Positions 43,913 to 53,607 of a stretch of 64,000 bases of DNA are shown piece by piece (the stretch's first letter is position 1; every line of letters begins with the position of its first letter). The stretch covers positions 4,036 to 68,035 of the forward strand of contig JAVBLX010000087.1 of NCBI GenBank assembly GCA_031553075.1, in the 5' to 3' direction. The notes beneath the pieces were generated by a model. That model did not search any database, was not told the origin of the DNA, and saw only the letters and a program-made list of their open reading frames with translations. This DNA is from DIGJ01 sp031553075. GTDB lineage: Bacteria; Bacillota; Clostridia; Lachnospirales; Lachnospiraceae. The position numbers and the translations under genes were made by a program.

Positions 43913-46432
43913 TTAAGAATTTCCCGCAGAAATTGTAGTGCTGACTGCCTCCAAATTGTCACCCGAAACAGTCACGCAAATATTCCCAGTATCTCCACTA
44001 CTTCGAATAATTGCCATCGCCCTGCCATAGTAGGTCATACACTCTGGATCCGAAAAACTCCCTGTCAATACTGGATTACCACTGCCAAATCCAGCAAGCA
44101 CTCCTGCTCCTGACACCACTATGCAAAGATTTTGATCTGCCAGAGATTTTACATTTCCTTTTGAATCCGTAAGCATGACTGAAACATATGCCAGATCCTC
44201 TCCGTCTGCACAAATCTGTGACTGTTCTGCTTTCACTGTTATCTTTGTTTCTTTCCCTGCACTCTCAAGACAAGATTCTCCTTGTTTTTTGCCCTTGGAA
44301 TCATAAGCAACTGCCTTTAATATCCCTTTTTCATATGGCAGTTCAAATGTTGCTTTGCAAAACGTCAATTTCTTTTTGCCCAATGAACGGGAATTGATAA
44401 ACAGTTCGACGGTATCCTGAGAACTATAGATTTCCACCTGCGCATTCCTTCCCTCACAGTCATCCCAGCTCCAGGAAGCTACCGCATCTGTTCCGCGCCA
44501 TTGACCCATAAAATAATTTTCCCCGCTGTGGTTGACTGGACGCACGCCAATATATGGCTTGTTGGTCACTGACCAGACCGCCTTTGTATATTCTCCCTGT
44601 GCCTCCACGTAGCCTATCATATCAATGCATCCGATCCCTGCTGCCACACAAGGATATGGCTTGTTAAACTGACCATGTTTCTTGTCATATTCCACAAGTC
44701 CAACACCCGTCTCTCCCAGATAATCCCATGCGGTCCACATAAAGTCACCAATCACTGCCGGATTCTCCATGACACGCTTCCAGTTCTCTCCGATACTTCT
44801 TGGATACGTTTCAGTATTCAAAAGAAGCTTATCTGGCCGCAGCTCATGTAATTCATCCAGCATCTGATTTGCATAATTAAAACCGGCAATATCCAAAGTA
44901 TCAATAACTACACCAGCATTTTTTGCCGTTCGATCTGCACGGTTCGTTAGTTTTCCAATAAATGGCATCCATGTTACAATAATATTGACCAAAAGGCTGC
45001 CCCTGGCTTTTCCACTGGCTTCTTCCAGATATGGATTCACCACATCATCCGGTGATTTTCCTTTTTTATGTTTCTCTTTCCCCAGTGGAGTTGCTTTCAT
45101 AAAACCGACAGAGCCTAAACAGCCATTTGTCACTGGACGGGTTTTATCTAATCCATGAATGAAATCTACCATTTCCTTCTGTATCAATCGACCTTTTTCG
45201 GTTGTCAGCTCAGTAACTTCATTTCCCACTCCATACATTACGACACTTGGATGGTTATAATCCTTCTGCACCATGGAGTCCAAATCATTTTTCCACTCTT
45301 TATGAAAATAAATGGAATAGTCATAATCATTTTTACTGCTATCCCACATATCAAAGGATTCTTCATACACATACATCCCCAACTCATCACAAGCCTCCAA
45401 CAGTACCTTGCTCATGGGATGATGGGACATACGGATTGCATTAAAACCAGTCTCCTTTAAAATGCGGATTCGACGAAAAGCTGCTTTACGAAATTCTGCT
45501 GCACCGAGTAGACCATTATCGTGGTGAATACAGCCACCACGAAGCTTGACTGACTGTCCGTTTACGCAAAATCCTTGCTCTGCTTTCCAAGAAAGCTGGC
45601 GGATTCCAAAGCGGATTGTCTGCTCGTCGACCACTTTATGATTGTCGGCTTTATGAACCAGTTGTAATGAAAGCGCATATAACTCTGGTTTTTCCTCTGA
45701 CCACAGCTTTGCTTCTTTCATTTCCTGCAAGCTCACTGTTTTCTCATCTGTTACAGGCAATCTCCAGCTACATATAGCTGGTGCTTCTGCCTCAAGCACC
45801 CCATACATTTCTTCTGTCCGATAGCCTTCATTCTCTTTCGGTAGAATTCCCAGATACTTTATGCACAAGCATAGCTCATAAGCATCTTTATCCAGAGTAT
45901 CCAGTCCTTGTATCTTAGTCTCAATCTCTATGTTTGCAGGATTCACACTTTTTGTTGTAATACGAACCCCTTCATGCTTGATGTGTACCGGATTTGCAAT
46001 CAGCAGCTTCACATCTCTATAAATGCCACTTCCCGAATACCAACGTGAATTCGGTGTTCTGGTATTGTCCACCTCCACCTGCAATACGTTGTCCTCACCA
46101 ATCTTGATATGTGCTGTCAAATCGACAGAAAAATGACTGTATCCATAAATTCTGCCACCGATATTCTGTCCATTGAGAGATACCGTTGAATTCATGTATA
46201 TACCATCAAATTCCAATAAAAGATGTTTGTTTTCCCAATCCGTTTCTCCATAAAAATGTTTTTCGTATAGATAGCGTCCACCCGGATAAAAGCCTGATGC
46301 TGTTCCGCCCTTCAAGCCTGACAAGCGTTTTTCTGTCTGCATTGCATCATGAGGTAATTGCACCTTTGCTTTTTCTTCTGGCGTTCTTACATTCCAGAAT
46401 ATCCACTCCCTATTATAATTAATAGTTACCAC
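43913..46432 (-). CDS. GH2 beta-glycosidase 2
   Basis: An 839-residue paralogue of the GH2 at 38610. It has the sandwich block GRYLYEKHFYGETDWENKH, VSLNGQNIGGRIYGYSHFSV, the barrel with FNAIRMSHHPMSKVLLEACD, the acid/base Glu in MYGVGNEVTEL (near residue 403) and the nucleophile Glu in LLNTETYPRS (near 537). The C-terminal domain has SGNPVLTGSF. The start is GTG, chosen because GGAGG lies ten bases upstream and no ATG precedes the conserved first strand. It is the first gene of the 12-gene run, divergent from AraC B. No signal peptide. Confidence 0.9.
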   Translation of the reverse strand: MVTINYNREWIFWNVRTPEEKAKVQLPHDAMQTEKRLSGLKGGTASGFYPGGRYLYEKHFYGETDWENKHLLLEFDGIYMNSTVSLNGQNIGGRIYGYSHFSVDLTAHIKIGEDNVLQVEVDNTRTPNSRWYSGSGIYRDVKLLIANPVHIKHEGVRITTKSVNPANIEIETKIQGLDTLDKDAYELCLCIKYLGILPKENEGYRTEEMYGVLEAEAPAICSWRLPVTDEKTVSLQEMKEAKLWSEEKPELYALSLQLVHKADNHKVVDEQTIRFGIRQLSWKAEQGFCVNGQSVKLRGGCIHHDNGLLGAAEFRKAAFRRIRILKETGFNAIRMSHHPMSKVLLEACDELGMYVYEESFDMWDSSKNDYDYSIYFHKEWKNDLDSMVQKDYNHPSVVMYGVGNEVTELTTEKGRLIQKEMVDFIHGLDKTRPVTNGCLGSVGFMKATPLGKEKHKKGKSPDDVVNPYLEEASGKARGSLLVNIIVTWMPFIGKLTNRADRTAKNAGVVIDTLDIAGFNYANQMLDELHELRPDKLLLNTETYPRSIGENWKRVMENPAVIGDFMWTAWDYLGETGVGLVEYDKKHGQFNKPYPCVAAGIGCIDMIGYVEAQGEYTKAVWSVTNKPYIGVRPVNHSGENYFMGQWRGTDAVASWSWDDCEGRNAQVEIYSSQDTVELFINSRSLGKKKLTFCKATFELPYEKGILKAVAYDSKGKKQGESCLESAGKETKITVKAEQSQICADGEDLAYVSVMLTDSKGNVKSLADQNLCIVVSGAGVLAGFGSGNPVLTGSFSDPECMTYYGRAMAIIRSSGDTGNICVTVSGDNLEAVSTTISAGNS

Positions 46433-46504
46433 TTATCTACCGCCTCCTTCCATCCTGCCTTTTCTCTCATTATCATTTAGCGTTGTTCTTTTGTTCTATT
46501 TCAC

Positions 46505-46533
46505 TTGCCCTATTCTAAAAAACATGATATATT
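46505..46533 (+). promoter_or_regulatory. Possible promoter of AraC regulator B
   Basis: TTGCCC (46505-46510), a 17-base spacer and TATATT (46528-46533), about 115 bases before the ATG at 46648. Confidence 0.3.
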
Positions 46534-46647
46534 TATTACGATTATTTATATACTATTTTATTTTTTTTAGTTATTATATACAATCTCAAAAAGCTAAATC
46601 CTTGTATTTCCATTATCATTTTCCGACTTTTTTCGAAAGGAGCCACT

Positions 46648-47691
46648 ATGTCTGATCATAACTTTACTCACCCCCTATTATTGAAGAATATGGCATCGGA
46701 ATCAAATGGGTTTTATGCTGCAAATATTGATTCACTTCACACGCTGGAATCTGGGGTGGATTTTCAGATTACCCAGCTGCGCCTAATGGAAGACGGAAGG
46801 ACAATTGTGCGGTTCTATACGCCTGCCAAATGTTTTGAATACATTGCCGTTACCGATATGTCTCAGGATTCCATGGAAGAACTGCTCTTACACCGTCATG
46901 ATTTTTTTGAACTGATGTTGGTTTTAAATGGTCAGGTGGAAGCGTATATCGAGGGTGGACATAATACGTTTGCTACAGGAGATGCCTGTATCGTCAACCG
47001 AAATACTCGTCATCTGGAGGCGAACAAGTTTTCTGATGTAGTCTACCTTGGCATGTCCAGGGACTTTATCCAAAATTCTTATTTCCCAAGTTCTCCACTG
47101 GTAAAACGCAAAGGGAAATTTGATACCTTTTTCCAGCGCAATCTGGATGATCAGGCAAAATATTTGAAAGACTATATGTCATTTACTTATAAGGAGGCAT
47201 TGAATGGAGTATTTCGTGCCAAAGAGCTGGTTGCAGAGCTGATACAAGAGTTGGAAAAACAAGGTCCTGGTTACCTTTCTATTGTTCATGGTCTTACCGC
47301 ACGATTACTCGCAGTTTTAGAAGATGATGACCTATATAATTATAACTATGTAAATTTAAGCTCTGGTAAGGAGGCGATTCTTGCAGAAGATATCCGCCGC
47401 CTGCTTGAACGGGCAAAACGCCGGGTCACCTCTGGGGAGATTGCAAACTCTTTGAATTATAACGGGGATTATCTCAACCGGATTTTTAAGAAATGGTATG
47501 GTCTTTCAATGAAGGAGTATTGCCAGAAAATTTATATGAAAGAAACAGTCCGTCTCCTGACGGAAACGGACTTAAGTATTACCCAAATCGCTAACCGGGT
47601 CGGCTTTGTAAATCCAACACAGTTTTATCATATTTTTAAGGATTATTATGGGTGCACTCCGCAGGATTACCGGATGCAAAAAAATTATTAA
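46648..47691 (+). CDS. AraC-family regulator (cupin sensor) B
   Basis: A 347-residue regulator. The N-terminal cupin domain includes HRHDFFELMLVLNGQVEAYI and GDACIVNRNTRHLE. The C-terminal AraC HTH pair is VTSGEIANSLNYNGDYLNRI and LSITQIANRVGFVNPTQFYH. GAAAGGAG precedes the ATG. It faces the first GH2 of the 21-kb operon and is its most likely activator. The order of blocks resembles AraC regulator C at 53608. Confidence 0.9.
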   Translation: MSDHNFTHPLLLKNMASESNGFYAANIDSLHTLESGVDFQITQLRLMEDGRTIVRFYTPAKCFEYIAVTDMSQDSMEELLLHRHDFFELMLVLNGQVEAYIEGGHNTFATGDACIVNRNTRHLEANKFSDVVYLGMSRDFIQNSYFPSSPLVKRKGKFDTFFQRNLDDQAKYLKDYMSFTYKEALNGVFRAKELVAELIQELEKQGPGYLSIVHGLTARLLAVLEDDDLYNYNYVNLSSGKEAILAEDIRRLLERAKRRVTSGEIANSLNYNGDYLNRIFKKWYGLSMKEYCQKIYMKETVRLLTETDLSITQIANRVGFVNPTQFYHIFKDYYGCTPQDYRMQKNY

Positions 47692-47739
47692 TCACATTTA
47701 CCCAATTTAGATTTACTTATAAGGAGCCACATTAATTGT

Positions 47740-48426
47740 TTACTTTTTCTTTAATTCTTCATATATCGTTTTTGCAATACTTCGATTTCCCACTGCATTT
47801 GGATGAATGCCGTCTGGCATCCACTCCCCATGTAATTCCGTCAATTCATATAAGTCAATTAAATTAGCTCCTGTTTCCTGCGCAACATTGGCTACAATTT
47901 TGCATACCTCATTTTTTATTACGTCATTATTACAATCTTTTTCGCTATTTACAGCAATGAACGTCCGCGGTGGTGCCATAATATATATCTCAGGGTGTTT
48001 TGCTATCTCTTGGTATTTGCAGATTATCTGAATATATTCATCCTTGAATCTAACTGCATCCCAATTAATCCCTTTTGAATCATTTGTCCCCAACATTAGA
48101 ATAACTATATCGGGAGATTGATTTAAAGAATCGTTAAAATGCTTCTCCTTTTGATACGGCATATCTCCGGTAGAAAGCAATGTGCGATTGCTCAAGCCAT
48201 AATTAAGTACCTGATAGCTTTCCCCCAGATATTCCGCTAAAATCGCTGGATATGACTTCTTTCTCCGACCAAATTCCACACCTAATCCATATGTAATACT
48301 GTCACCTACACACGCAACCTTTATCCTACCTTTTCCATACTTTTGAACAGACGGCCGATATATTTTATAAATGCGGTAAGCGATATATCCAATTATAATA
48401 ATCAAAGTAACTGCTACCAGTAACAT
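47740..48426 (-). CDS. SGNH/GDSL-type esterase 2 with N-terminal membrane anchor
   Basis: A 228-residue protein. The start is MLLVAVTLII, set by GGAGG six bases upstream; this leaves a hydrophobic stretch (about residues 1-16) as an anchor or uncleaved signal. The SGNH blocks are VACVGDSITYGLGVEFGRRK (Ser), NYGLSNRTLL (block II), IVILMLGTNDSKGINWD (block III) and MPDGIHPNAVGN (Asp and His). The likely role is deacetylation or deacylation at the membrane. It lies at the end of the module with symporter C and GH78 B. Confidence 0.85.
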   Translation of the reverse strand: MLLVAVTLIIIIGYIAYRIYKIYRPSVQKYGKGRIKVACVGDSITYGLGVEFGRRKKSYPAILAEYLGESYQVLNYGLSNRTLLSTGDMPYQKEKHFNDSLNQSPDIVILMLGTNDSKGINWDAVRFKDEYIQIICKYQEIAKHPEIYIMAPPRTFIAVNSEKDCNNDVIKNEVCKIVANVAQETGANLIDLYELTELHGEWMPDGIHPNAVGNRSIAKTIYEELKKK

Positions 48427-48600
48427 GCTATACCTCCACAGCATCTGCATATAGACATCTCTTTCGATAGTCTACCTTTTTCGTCTGTTCCAATGTGACA
48501 ACTTTCATAATCTCCTTTGTAGTCACAGCCTTCTACAAAAGTAACCTGCTCTACATATCCTTGCTGCGTATCTCCTTCACTGCCTAGGGCTGCCCTCATC
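48427..48600 (-). other. Gap with a possible gene scrap
   Basis: A minus-strand frame here reads GYVEQVTFVEGCDYKGDYES and CHIGTDEKGRLSKEM. It looks more protein-like than random, but no family was recognised and no RBS or start is present. It may be a decayed remnant between the SGNH and esterase genes. Confidence 0.2.
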
Positions 48601-49218
48601 CTATATTGTCGTCTCCCAAAAAGCAATTGCCTCATCAAGCCAACCATCTGCCGATGTTTCTCTACCGATTCCGATTCCATGTTTTGTTCCCGGAAATAAC
48701 TTGAAGATATGATTCACACCATATTGTTCTAATTGTTTCACAAGCATTTTACTGTTCTCTGATGGCACAGTATCATCTGCTTCACATTGCCACACATAAC
48801 AAGAAGGATAATGTTCTGTTATGTGCTTTTCCACTGAATATTTTTCAATACATGCTGCATCCTTTTCATACCTTTTTCCAAGCAAATAGTGCCGACTACC
48901 ATGGTGTGTATACTCTCCTAGGGTAATGACTGGATAAGCCAAAAATAACATCTTCGGCTTTGGGAGATGATATCTTCCATACCCTATCTCCTTCCTTCCA
49001 AAGCTGGCTGCTAAGTGTCCACCTGCGGAAAAACCTGCTATTGCATAATCCTCTTTTTCAATATTCAATTCTTTCGCATGTTTCATCACATATGAAATAC
49101 AAGCTGCAAGATCATCCAACTGCTTTGGCGCCTGCATATGTTTTCCTGTGCGATAGTTTATCACAATTGCATGATATCCTAATTCATTAATCCTTTTTGC
49201 AATTGGGAATGCTTCCAC
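48601..49218 (-). pseudogene. BD-FAE-like esterase truncated at the N-terminus
   Basis: A 205-residue frame beginning with GTG. It keeps the nucleophile elbow IAGFSAGGHLAASFG, the acid-residue block CEADDTVPSENSKM and the His block GTKHGIGIG. The N-terminal part with the PGGGY oxyanion block is missing: the frame opens in the middle of the fold (EAFPIAKRINELGYHAIVIN) and no RBS precedes it. An ATG with an RBS (AAAGGAG) just upstream leads into a different frame that stops after 15 codons, consistent with a deletion plus frameshift. It is probably inactive, although a short esterase cannot be excluded. Confidence 0.6.
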
Positions 49219-49334
49219 AAAAGAACAGACACATAAACTCTCCTTTTGACAGCCTCATACATTATGAAATGTGTATTCGTAGATATATTCCCCAGAGTTT
49301 GCCTACACCTGCTCTAAATCATAATGACTTATCT

Positions 49335-50699
49335 TTACGCTTCTGCTTTCTCTTTGATTCGTTTTACTTTTTCAAGTCCATCATCGATATTCATCTGACT
49401 CAAAATAATTACAATAACCACCTGTAGCAGGAGTGGAACCCATACAAATATTCCTGTAATCATTTGCAACGCACTATCCGGTTGAACAGTAAGCATTCCA
49501 TCATAATGAGCCATGTTAAGCAGCCATCCTACTGCTGCCACACCCAATGCGTTTCCAACCTTTGTCCCCATGGTCGTACAGCTACTAACAGTTGCCTCTA
49601 AATCAACTCCATCTCTTTCCTTGGAATAATCACAAATCTTTCCATTTAGTACGCCGGTAGTTCCCAAATATGGTCCTTGCAAAATGTAATATAATGTCTC
49701 TCCTAAAATAATCATTGCAAAATTACCAGTGTATGCACCATAAATAGTTGGAATATATGCAATACAGCATGCGATTCTGGAAAAAAGATTAGTTTTGTAC
49801 AATCCCAGTCTTTTCACAAATATTCCGGCAAAGAGAAGTCCAATAACAACTCCTGAAGCTGTCAATGATAAAGCTGTCTGTGTACCTGCCACATTATTCA
49901 CGTCCCCGAGAATTCGCAAGCAGTAGTATGGTACTATTACACCAAACAATGACATTCCACCCGTATAAAATATCATAATCAGTAACTGATAAATAAAATA
50001 CTTGTTTTTCAGCAAGTACTTGATATTCTTTGCTAAATCCTTCATTACACCGGCTGTTTTCGGTTTGTTTTCATGCGGAATCTCCTTGACAGAGAGTACA
50101 TAAATCACTGCTAATATAAGAAATACTACTGCATAAATAACGGACATCATTCTCCAGCCCTGTACACCATCACCAAATTTGACAATCAGGGTCATATAGG
50201 TAGCTGTAACAATAATTCCAGAAACAATATTTCCTATAAAATTCACAATAGACAGGGAAACTCTTTCATTATCATTTTTTGTCATGTAAAGCTGCATCGT
50301 ATTGTTTGCAACTGTATAAATAGTATAAAAAACAGATGTATATAAATTATACGAAATAAAAAAATAAGTATATTTCATTAAATCAGATGTTCCCGTAGGA
50401 ATCATAAAAAATAATACACCCAGAACTGCCATAAATGGTATCGAACGTAACATCCATATTCGCGCACGCCCCATCTTATGTTGGGTTCGGTCAATAATAG
50501 TTCCAGCAAAAACATCCGTGACACCATCCAGAATTTTACTGACGGCAATCAACATCGCAACAACACCTGCATTCATCCCCACATAATCGGTCATGAACAG
50601 TAATGCATAAATCGAGACTACGTTTACAAAGTTAAGTCCGAATGCCCCTAGACCGTAGGCCGTGATATTCCATTTGTTTAAATAGCGTTTTTCTTTCAT
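49335..50699 (-). CDS. GPH-family sugar:cation symporter C
   Basis: A 454-residue transporter with 12 hydrophobic segments. The N-terminus is LNKWNITAYGLGAFGLNFVN and the loop motif is DGVTDVFAGTIIDRTQHKMG. It is a close paralogue of symporter B (37024), sharing the C-terminal blocks VGNALGVAAVGWLLNMAHYD and GLEKVKRIKEK. AAGGAG precedes the ATG. It lies 52 bases after the GH78 B gene, as expected for a glycoside-import and cleavage pair. Its last 55 codons are duplicated as a scrap at 57465-57629. Confidence 0.88.
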   Translation of the reverse strand: MKEKRYLNKWNITAYGLGAFGLNFVNVVSIYALLFMTDYVGMNAGVVAMLIAVSKILDGVTDVFAGTIIDRTQHKMGRARIWMLRSIPFMAVLGVLFFMIPTGTSDLMKYTYFFISYNLYTSVFYTIYTVANNTMQLYMTKNDNERVSLSIVNFIGNIVSGIIVTATYMTLIVKFGDGVQGWRMMSVIYAVVFLILAVIYVLSVKEIPHENKPKTAGVMKDLAKNIKYLLKNKYFIYQLLIMIFYTGGMSLFGVIVPYYCLRILGDVNNVAGTQTALSLTASGVVIGLLFAGIFVKRLGLYKTNLFSRIACCIAYIPTIYGAYTGNFAMIILGETLYYILQGPYLGTTGVLNGKICDYSKERDGVDLEATVSSCTTMGTKVGNALGVAAVGWLLNMAHYDGMLTVQPDSALQMITGIFVWVPLLLQVVIVIILSQMNIDDGLEKVKRIKEKAEA

Positions 50700-50750
50700 A
50701 GTAACTTTCTCCTTGTTTTCAAATTATTCATACCAATGGAACAAGTGTAA

Positions 50751-53438
50751 TCATAATTTTATCTCATACTGATAGCTTCCGCTTCCCACCACATGCTGTT
50801 CTTGATTGGGAAGGACAATTGTTGCCGTTGTTCCACATGGAATTTCAGCTTCTAACAAAAATCTGTCTGCTTCTTTTTTCCATGAACAGGTAATTCTTCC
50901 ATAGATGCATTCATAGCTTCCTTTCGCCCATGTCAAAGTCTCATCCGGTTCTGGCTTAATTAAAATCCTCTCATATCCGACTGCCTCCTTCCTAATCCCA
51001 ATAATCATACGGTTCATAAAGTCGGACACACATCCGAACGCATAGTGATTGTAAGACATATTACCGACTTTCCCATTCGGTTTAATCCCATCCCAACACT
51101 CCCAGATGGTTGTTGCACCACGATCAATTTCATAAAACCAGGAAGGACACTGTTCCTGATATAACAACTGATAAGCCAAATCTTTTTTCCCAATCTTCAT
51201 CAACACATCCAGCAAAAGTGGTGTGGCAAGAAAACCGGTATCAAGGCAATTTCCATTCTTTTTGATTAGCTCTTCCAGATGGCTGCCAGCTTTTTGAATC
51301 AACTCCTCCGGAATCAAATCAAACCATAATGCGCATACATAAGCCCCTTGCGTATTTAATATAATGCTTCCATCATCAGAAACATAAGTTTCCATAAACG
51401 CCTGGCGAATTCGTTGGAATAACTTCTGATATTGCTCAGCTTCTTCTTTTTCACCCAAAATCTCTGCAACTTCAGCCATCAATTTTGCGTCATAAGCATA
51501 ATACATTGCGGCAAACAATGGTTCTACCTTCTTTAACTTTGTTGTATCTTTTCCTTGGTAACTTGGTACCAGCCAGTCGCCAAAATGAAAACCAGTATTC
51601 CAAAGATACTTTTGATTTTCTATCTCCCGAGCTGTCCTATGTTTCTTCTTTTCAAACGTCTTAGAAACTTTTGTCTCGGCCTCATTTTTAATATAGGCAA
51701 ACCAGTTTTTCATAACCAGATAATACTCGGCTAAAATTCTCTTATCCTGATACATCTGATACATAACATATGGCACGATAATACAGGAATCCGACCACCC
51801 ACAGGAATTCTCCCCGTGAAATACTCCCTGCATAATTTTTTGATAAGATCTAGTATACGGTACAATGGGCGGAATTTGTCCATCCAAAAACTGTTCTGCT
51901 GCAACACTTTTCATCCATCTGCGGAGAAATGGATCCATGTCCTGATGATAAGCCGCAGTAGGCGAAAAAATCTGTATATCTCCGGTCCAGCCAGCCTTTT
52001 CTCGCTGAGGGCAGTCAGTCGGAATGGAAATCATATTTGCCCATCCTGACCAGCGGCTATTTTGATATAACTGATTCAGCTTGCTGTTGCTGCAAGAAAA
52101 TTCTGCCAGATTCTTCATTTCGGTAGTCAGGGCAATTCCAGTAAAGTCTTCAGGATTTACCGAGCTAAGCCCCGTTACACGCACATAGCGAAAGCCATGA
52201 AAAGTAAACTGCGGTTCAAAAATATCTTCCCTAGCATCACTGCAAATAAAAACATCACATTGATTCTTATTGACACCTAAAATATTGTTAAAGTAATTCC
52301 CTTTTTTGTCCAACACCTCCGCATGCTCTAAGGTCACAACAGTTCCCTTCGGAGCCTGTATTTTTGCCCTTACAATTCCGGCAAAGTTCTGCCCGAAATC
52401 CAGTACAATTTCATTTTTGGGATTTTTAACTAAGGTTGGTTTAAATTCTTGGAAAGGTACCACTTTGCCTGCAATCTGTGGGGTCAATTCCTGATATCCA
52501 TAATCCTTCTGAGCGACTGGGCTCCATTCCTTATCTTCTGCATAGACAGCGCAGCTAAAGCTTTTACTTTTCTCATAAAATCTCATATCCTGCATTTCAC
52601 CGATAAATAGATCGGAATAACGGATATGCCCCTGGTCGCTCCAGTGAAAGCTATTATCAGAAATAATAATTTCTTTTTCCCCAGACGTATATTCCAACTC
52701 CAACTGCATTAAAAATCCTCTGGTAGAACCGTAAAGCTGACATTCACCGCCCATACCACATCTGCCGCCCCACCAGCCATCTGCCAGCAACACACCAATT
52801 GCATTTTTCCCTGCTTGAAGTTTGTCCGTTACATCATAAATCTGGTAGAATAGACATTTTTGATAAGAAGAATATTCTGGTGCAAAACGTCTTTCGTCCA
52901 TAGCCATTCCGTTAAGCAAAAGCTGATATATTCCATGTGCAGTGGCATAAATTCTGGCTTTTTTAATCTGATCTTTTGCCTCGAAAACCTTTCGAATCAT
53001 GGTAACTGGCATCATTCGCTCTTCTGGTTTTCCCTTTGGCTTTTTTCCTAATATTGCTGCCGTAACCACTGAGATTGGTGGTTCATATCCAATTCCGCCA
53101 TTTTCTGGCTCAATCCATTTTGCTTTCCACTGGCTGATTGCCCCCTCAAAATAGGAACCCGCTTCTGTCTCTTCTCCATGATTGTCCCAAATATGTACCT
53201 TCCATTCATAGCAGCTGTCTGGAAGCACTTGAAAACCCGTTGCCTCCACACAAACATTTTCTTTTCCCTGTATTTTTCCGCTGTCATATACGAGTTTTGT
53301 AGTATCATAAATCCAAAGTTGGTATGCTGTTTGTAGTGTACTTTTCTGTTCCGATGTATACTTCCAACTAAAAACAGGTGTGCCTTCTATTCCTTTTGGT
53401 TCAGTTTCATAGTTACATTTCAAATCAAGTAATACCAT
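50751..53438 (-). CDS. GH78 alpha-L-rhamnosidase B
   Basis: An 895-residue enzyme, a close full-length paralogue of rhamnosidase A (shared blocks ADGWWGGRCGMGGEC, SIPTDCPQREKAGWTGDIQI, GATTIWECWD). The catalytic Asp and Glu residues of DCPQREK and GWTGD, and the Glu after TTIW, are kept. The order is N-terminal beta domain, jelly roll, (alpha/alpha)6 barrel and C-terminal beta sandwich. No signal peptide. The start is an ATG ten bases after GGAGG; the preceding TTG is possible. Coupled with symporter C and divergent from AraC C. Confidence 0.92.
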   Translation of the reverse strand: MVLLDLKCNYETEPKGIEGTPVFSWKYTSEQKSTLQTAYQLWIYDTTKLVYDSGKIQGKENVCVEATGFQVLPDSCYEWKVHIWDNHGEETEAGSYFEGAISQWKAKWIEPENGGIGYEPPISVVTAAILGKKPKGKPEERMMPVTMIRKVFEAKDQIKKARIYATAHGIYQLLLNGMAMDERRFAPEYSSYQKCLFYQIYDVTDKLQAGKNAIGVLLADGWWGGRCGMGGECQLYGSTRGFLMQLELEYTSGEKEIIISDNSFHWSDQGHIRYSDLFIGEMQDMRFYEKSKSFSCAVYAEDKEWSPVAQKDYGYQELTPQIAGKVVPFQEFKPTLVKNPKNEIVLDFGQNFAGIVRAKIQAPKGTVVTLEHAEVLDKKGNYFNNILGVNKNQCDVFICSDAREDIFEPQFTFHGFRYVRVTGLSSVNPEDFTGIALTTEMKNLAEFSCSNSKLNQLYQNSRWSGWANMISIPTDCPQREKAGWTGDIQIFSPTAAYHQDMDPFLRRWMKSVAAEQFLDGQIPPIVPYTRSYQKIMQGVFHGENSCGWSDSCIIVPYVMYQMYQDKRILAEYYLVMKNWFAYIKNEAETKVSKTFEKKKHRTAREIENQKYLWNTGFHFGDWLVPSYQGKDTTKLKKVEPLFAAMYYAYDAKLMAEVAEILGEKEEAEQYQKLFQRIRQAFMETYVSDDGSIILNTQGAYVCALWFDLIPEELIQKAGSHLEELIKKNGNCLDTGFLATPLLLDVLMKIGKKDLAYQLLYQEQCPSWFYEIDRGATTIWECWDGIKPNGKVGNMSYNHYAFGCVSDFMNRMIIGIRKEAVGYERILIKPEPDETLTWAKGSYECIYGRITCSWKKEADRFLLEAEIPCGTTATIVLPNQEQHVVGSGSYQYEIKL

Positions 53439-53519
53439 CAATTAACATTCCTCCCAAATTTTTATTATATTGATTATTAATAATCTCCTTCTCACTTCAC
53501 TTGACCTTTATATTATTTT

Positions 53520-53549
53520 AATATAAATAATATAAACAAGATGTAACAA
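53520..53549 (-). promoter_or_regulatory. Promoter of the GH78 B-symporter C unit
   Basis: On the minus strand TTGTTA (53544-53549), an 18-base spacer and TATATT (53520-53525). It lies close to the AraC C promoter, and an AT-rich inverted repeat (about 53507-53533) overlaps the -10 and may be the operator. Confidence 0.45.
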
Positions 53550-53553
53550 AACC

Positions 53554-53582
53554 TTACTTTTCAAAATCAAACGTGCTATAAT
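53554..53582 (+). promoter_or_regulatory. Promoter of AraC regulator C
   Basis: TTACTT (53554-53559), a 17-base spacer and TATAAT (53577-53582), 25 bases before the ATG. The same arrangement recurs at 59070-59098. Confidence 0.5.
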
Positions 53583-53607
53583 TGTACTTAAAGAGGAGGT
53601 TTTTATT

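Noticed and set aside
48414..48680. 88-codon minus-strand open frame
   Set aside because: It starts inside the esterase fragment and overlaps the SGNH gene start; only part of it may be a scrap.
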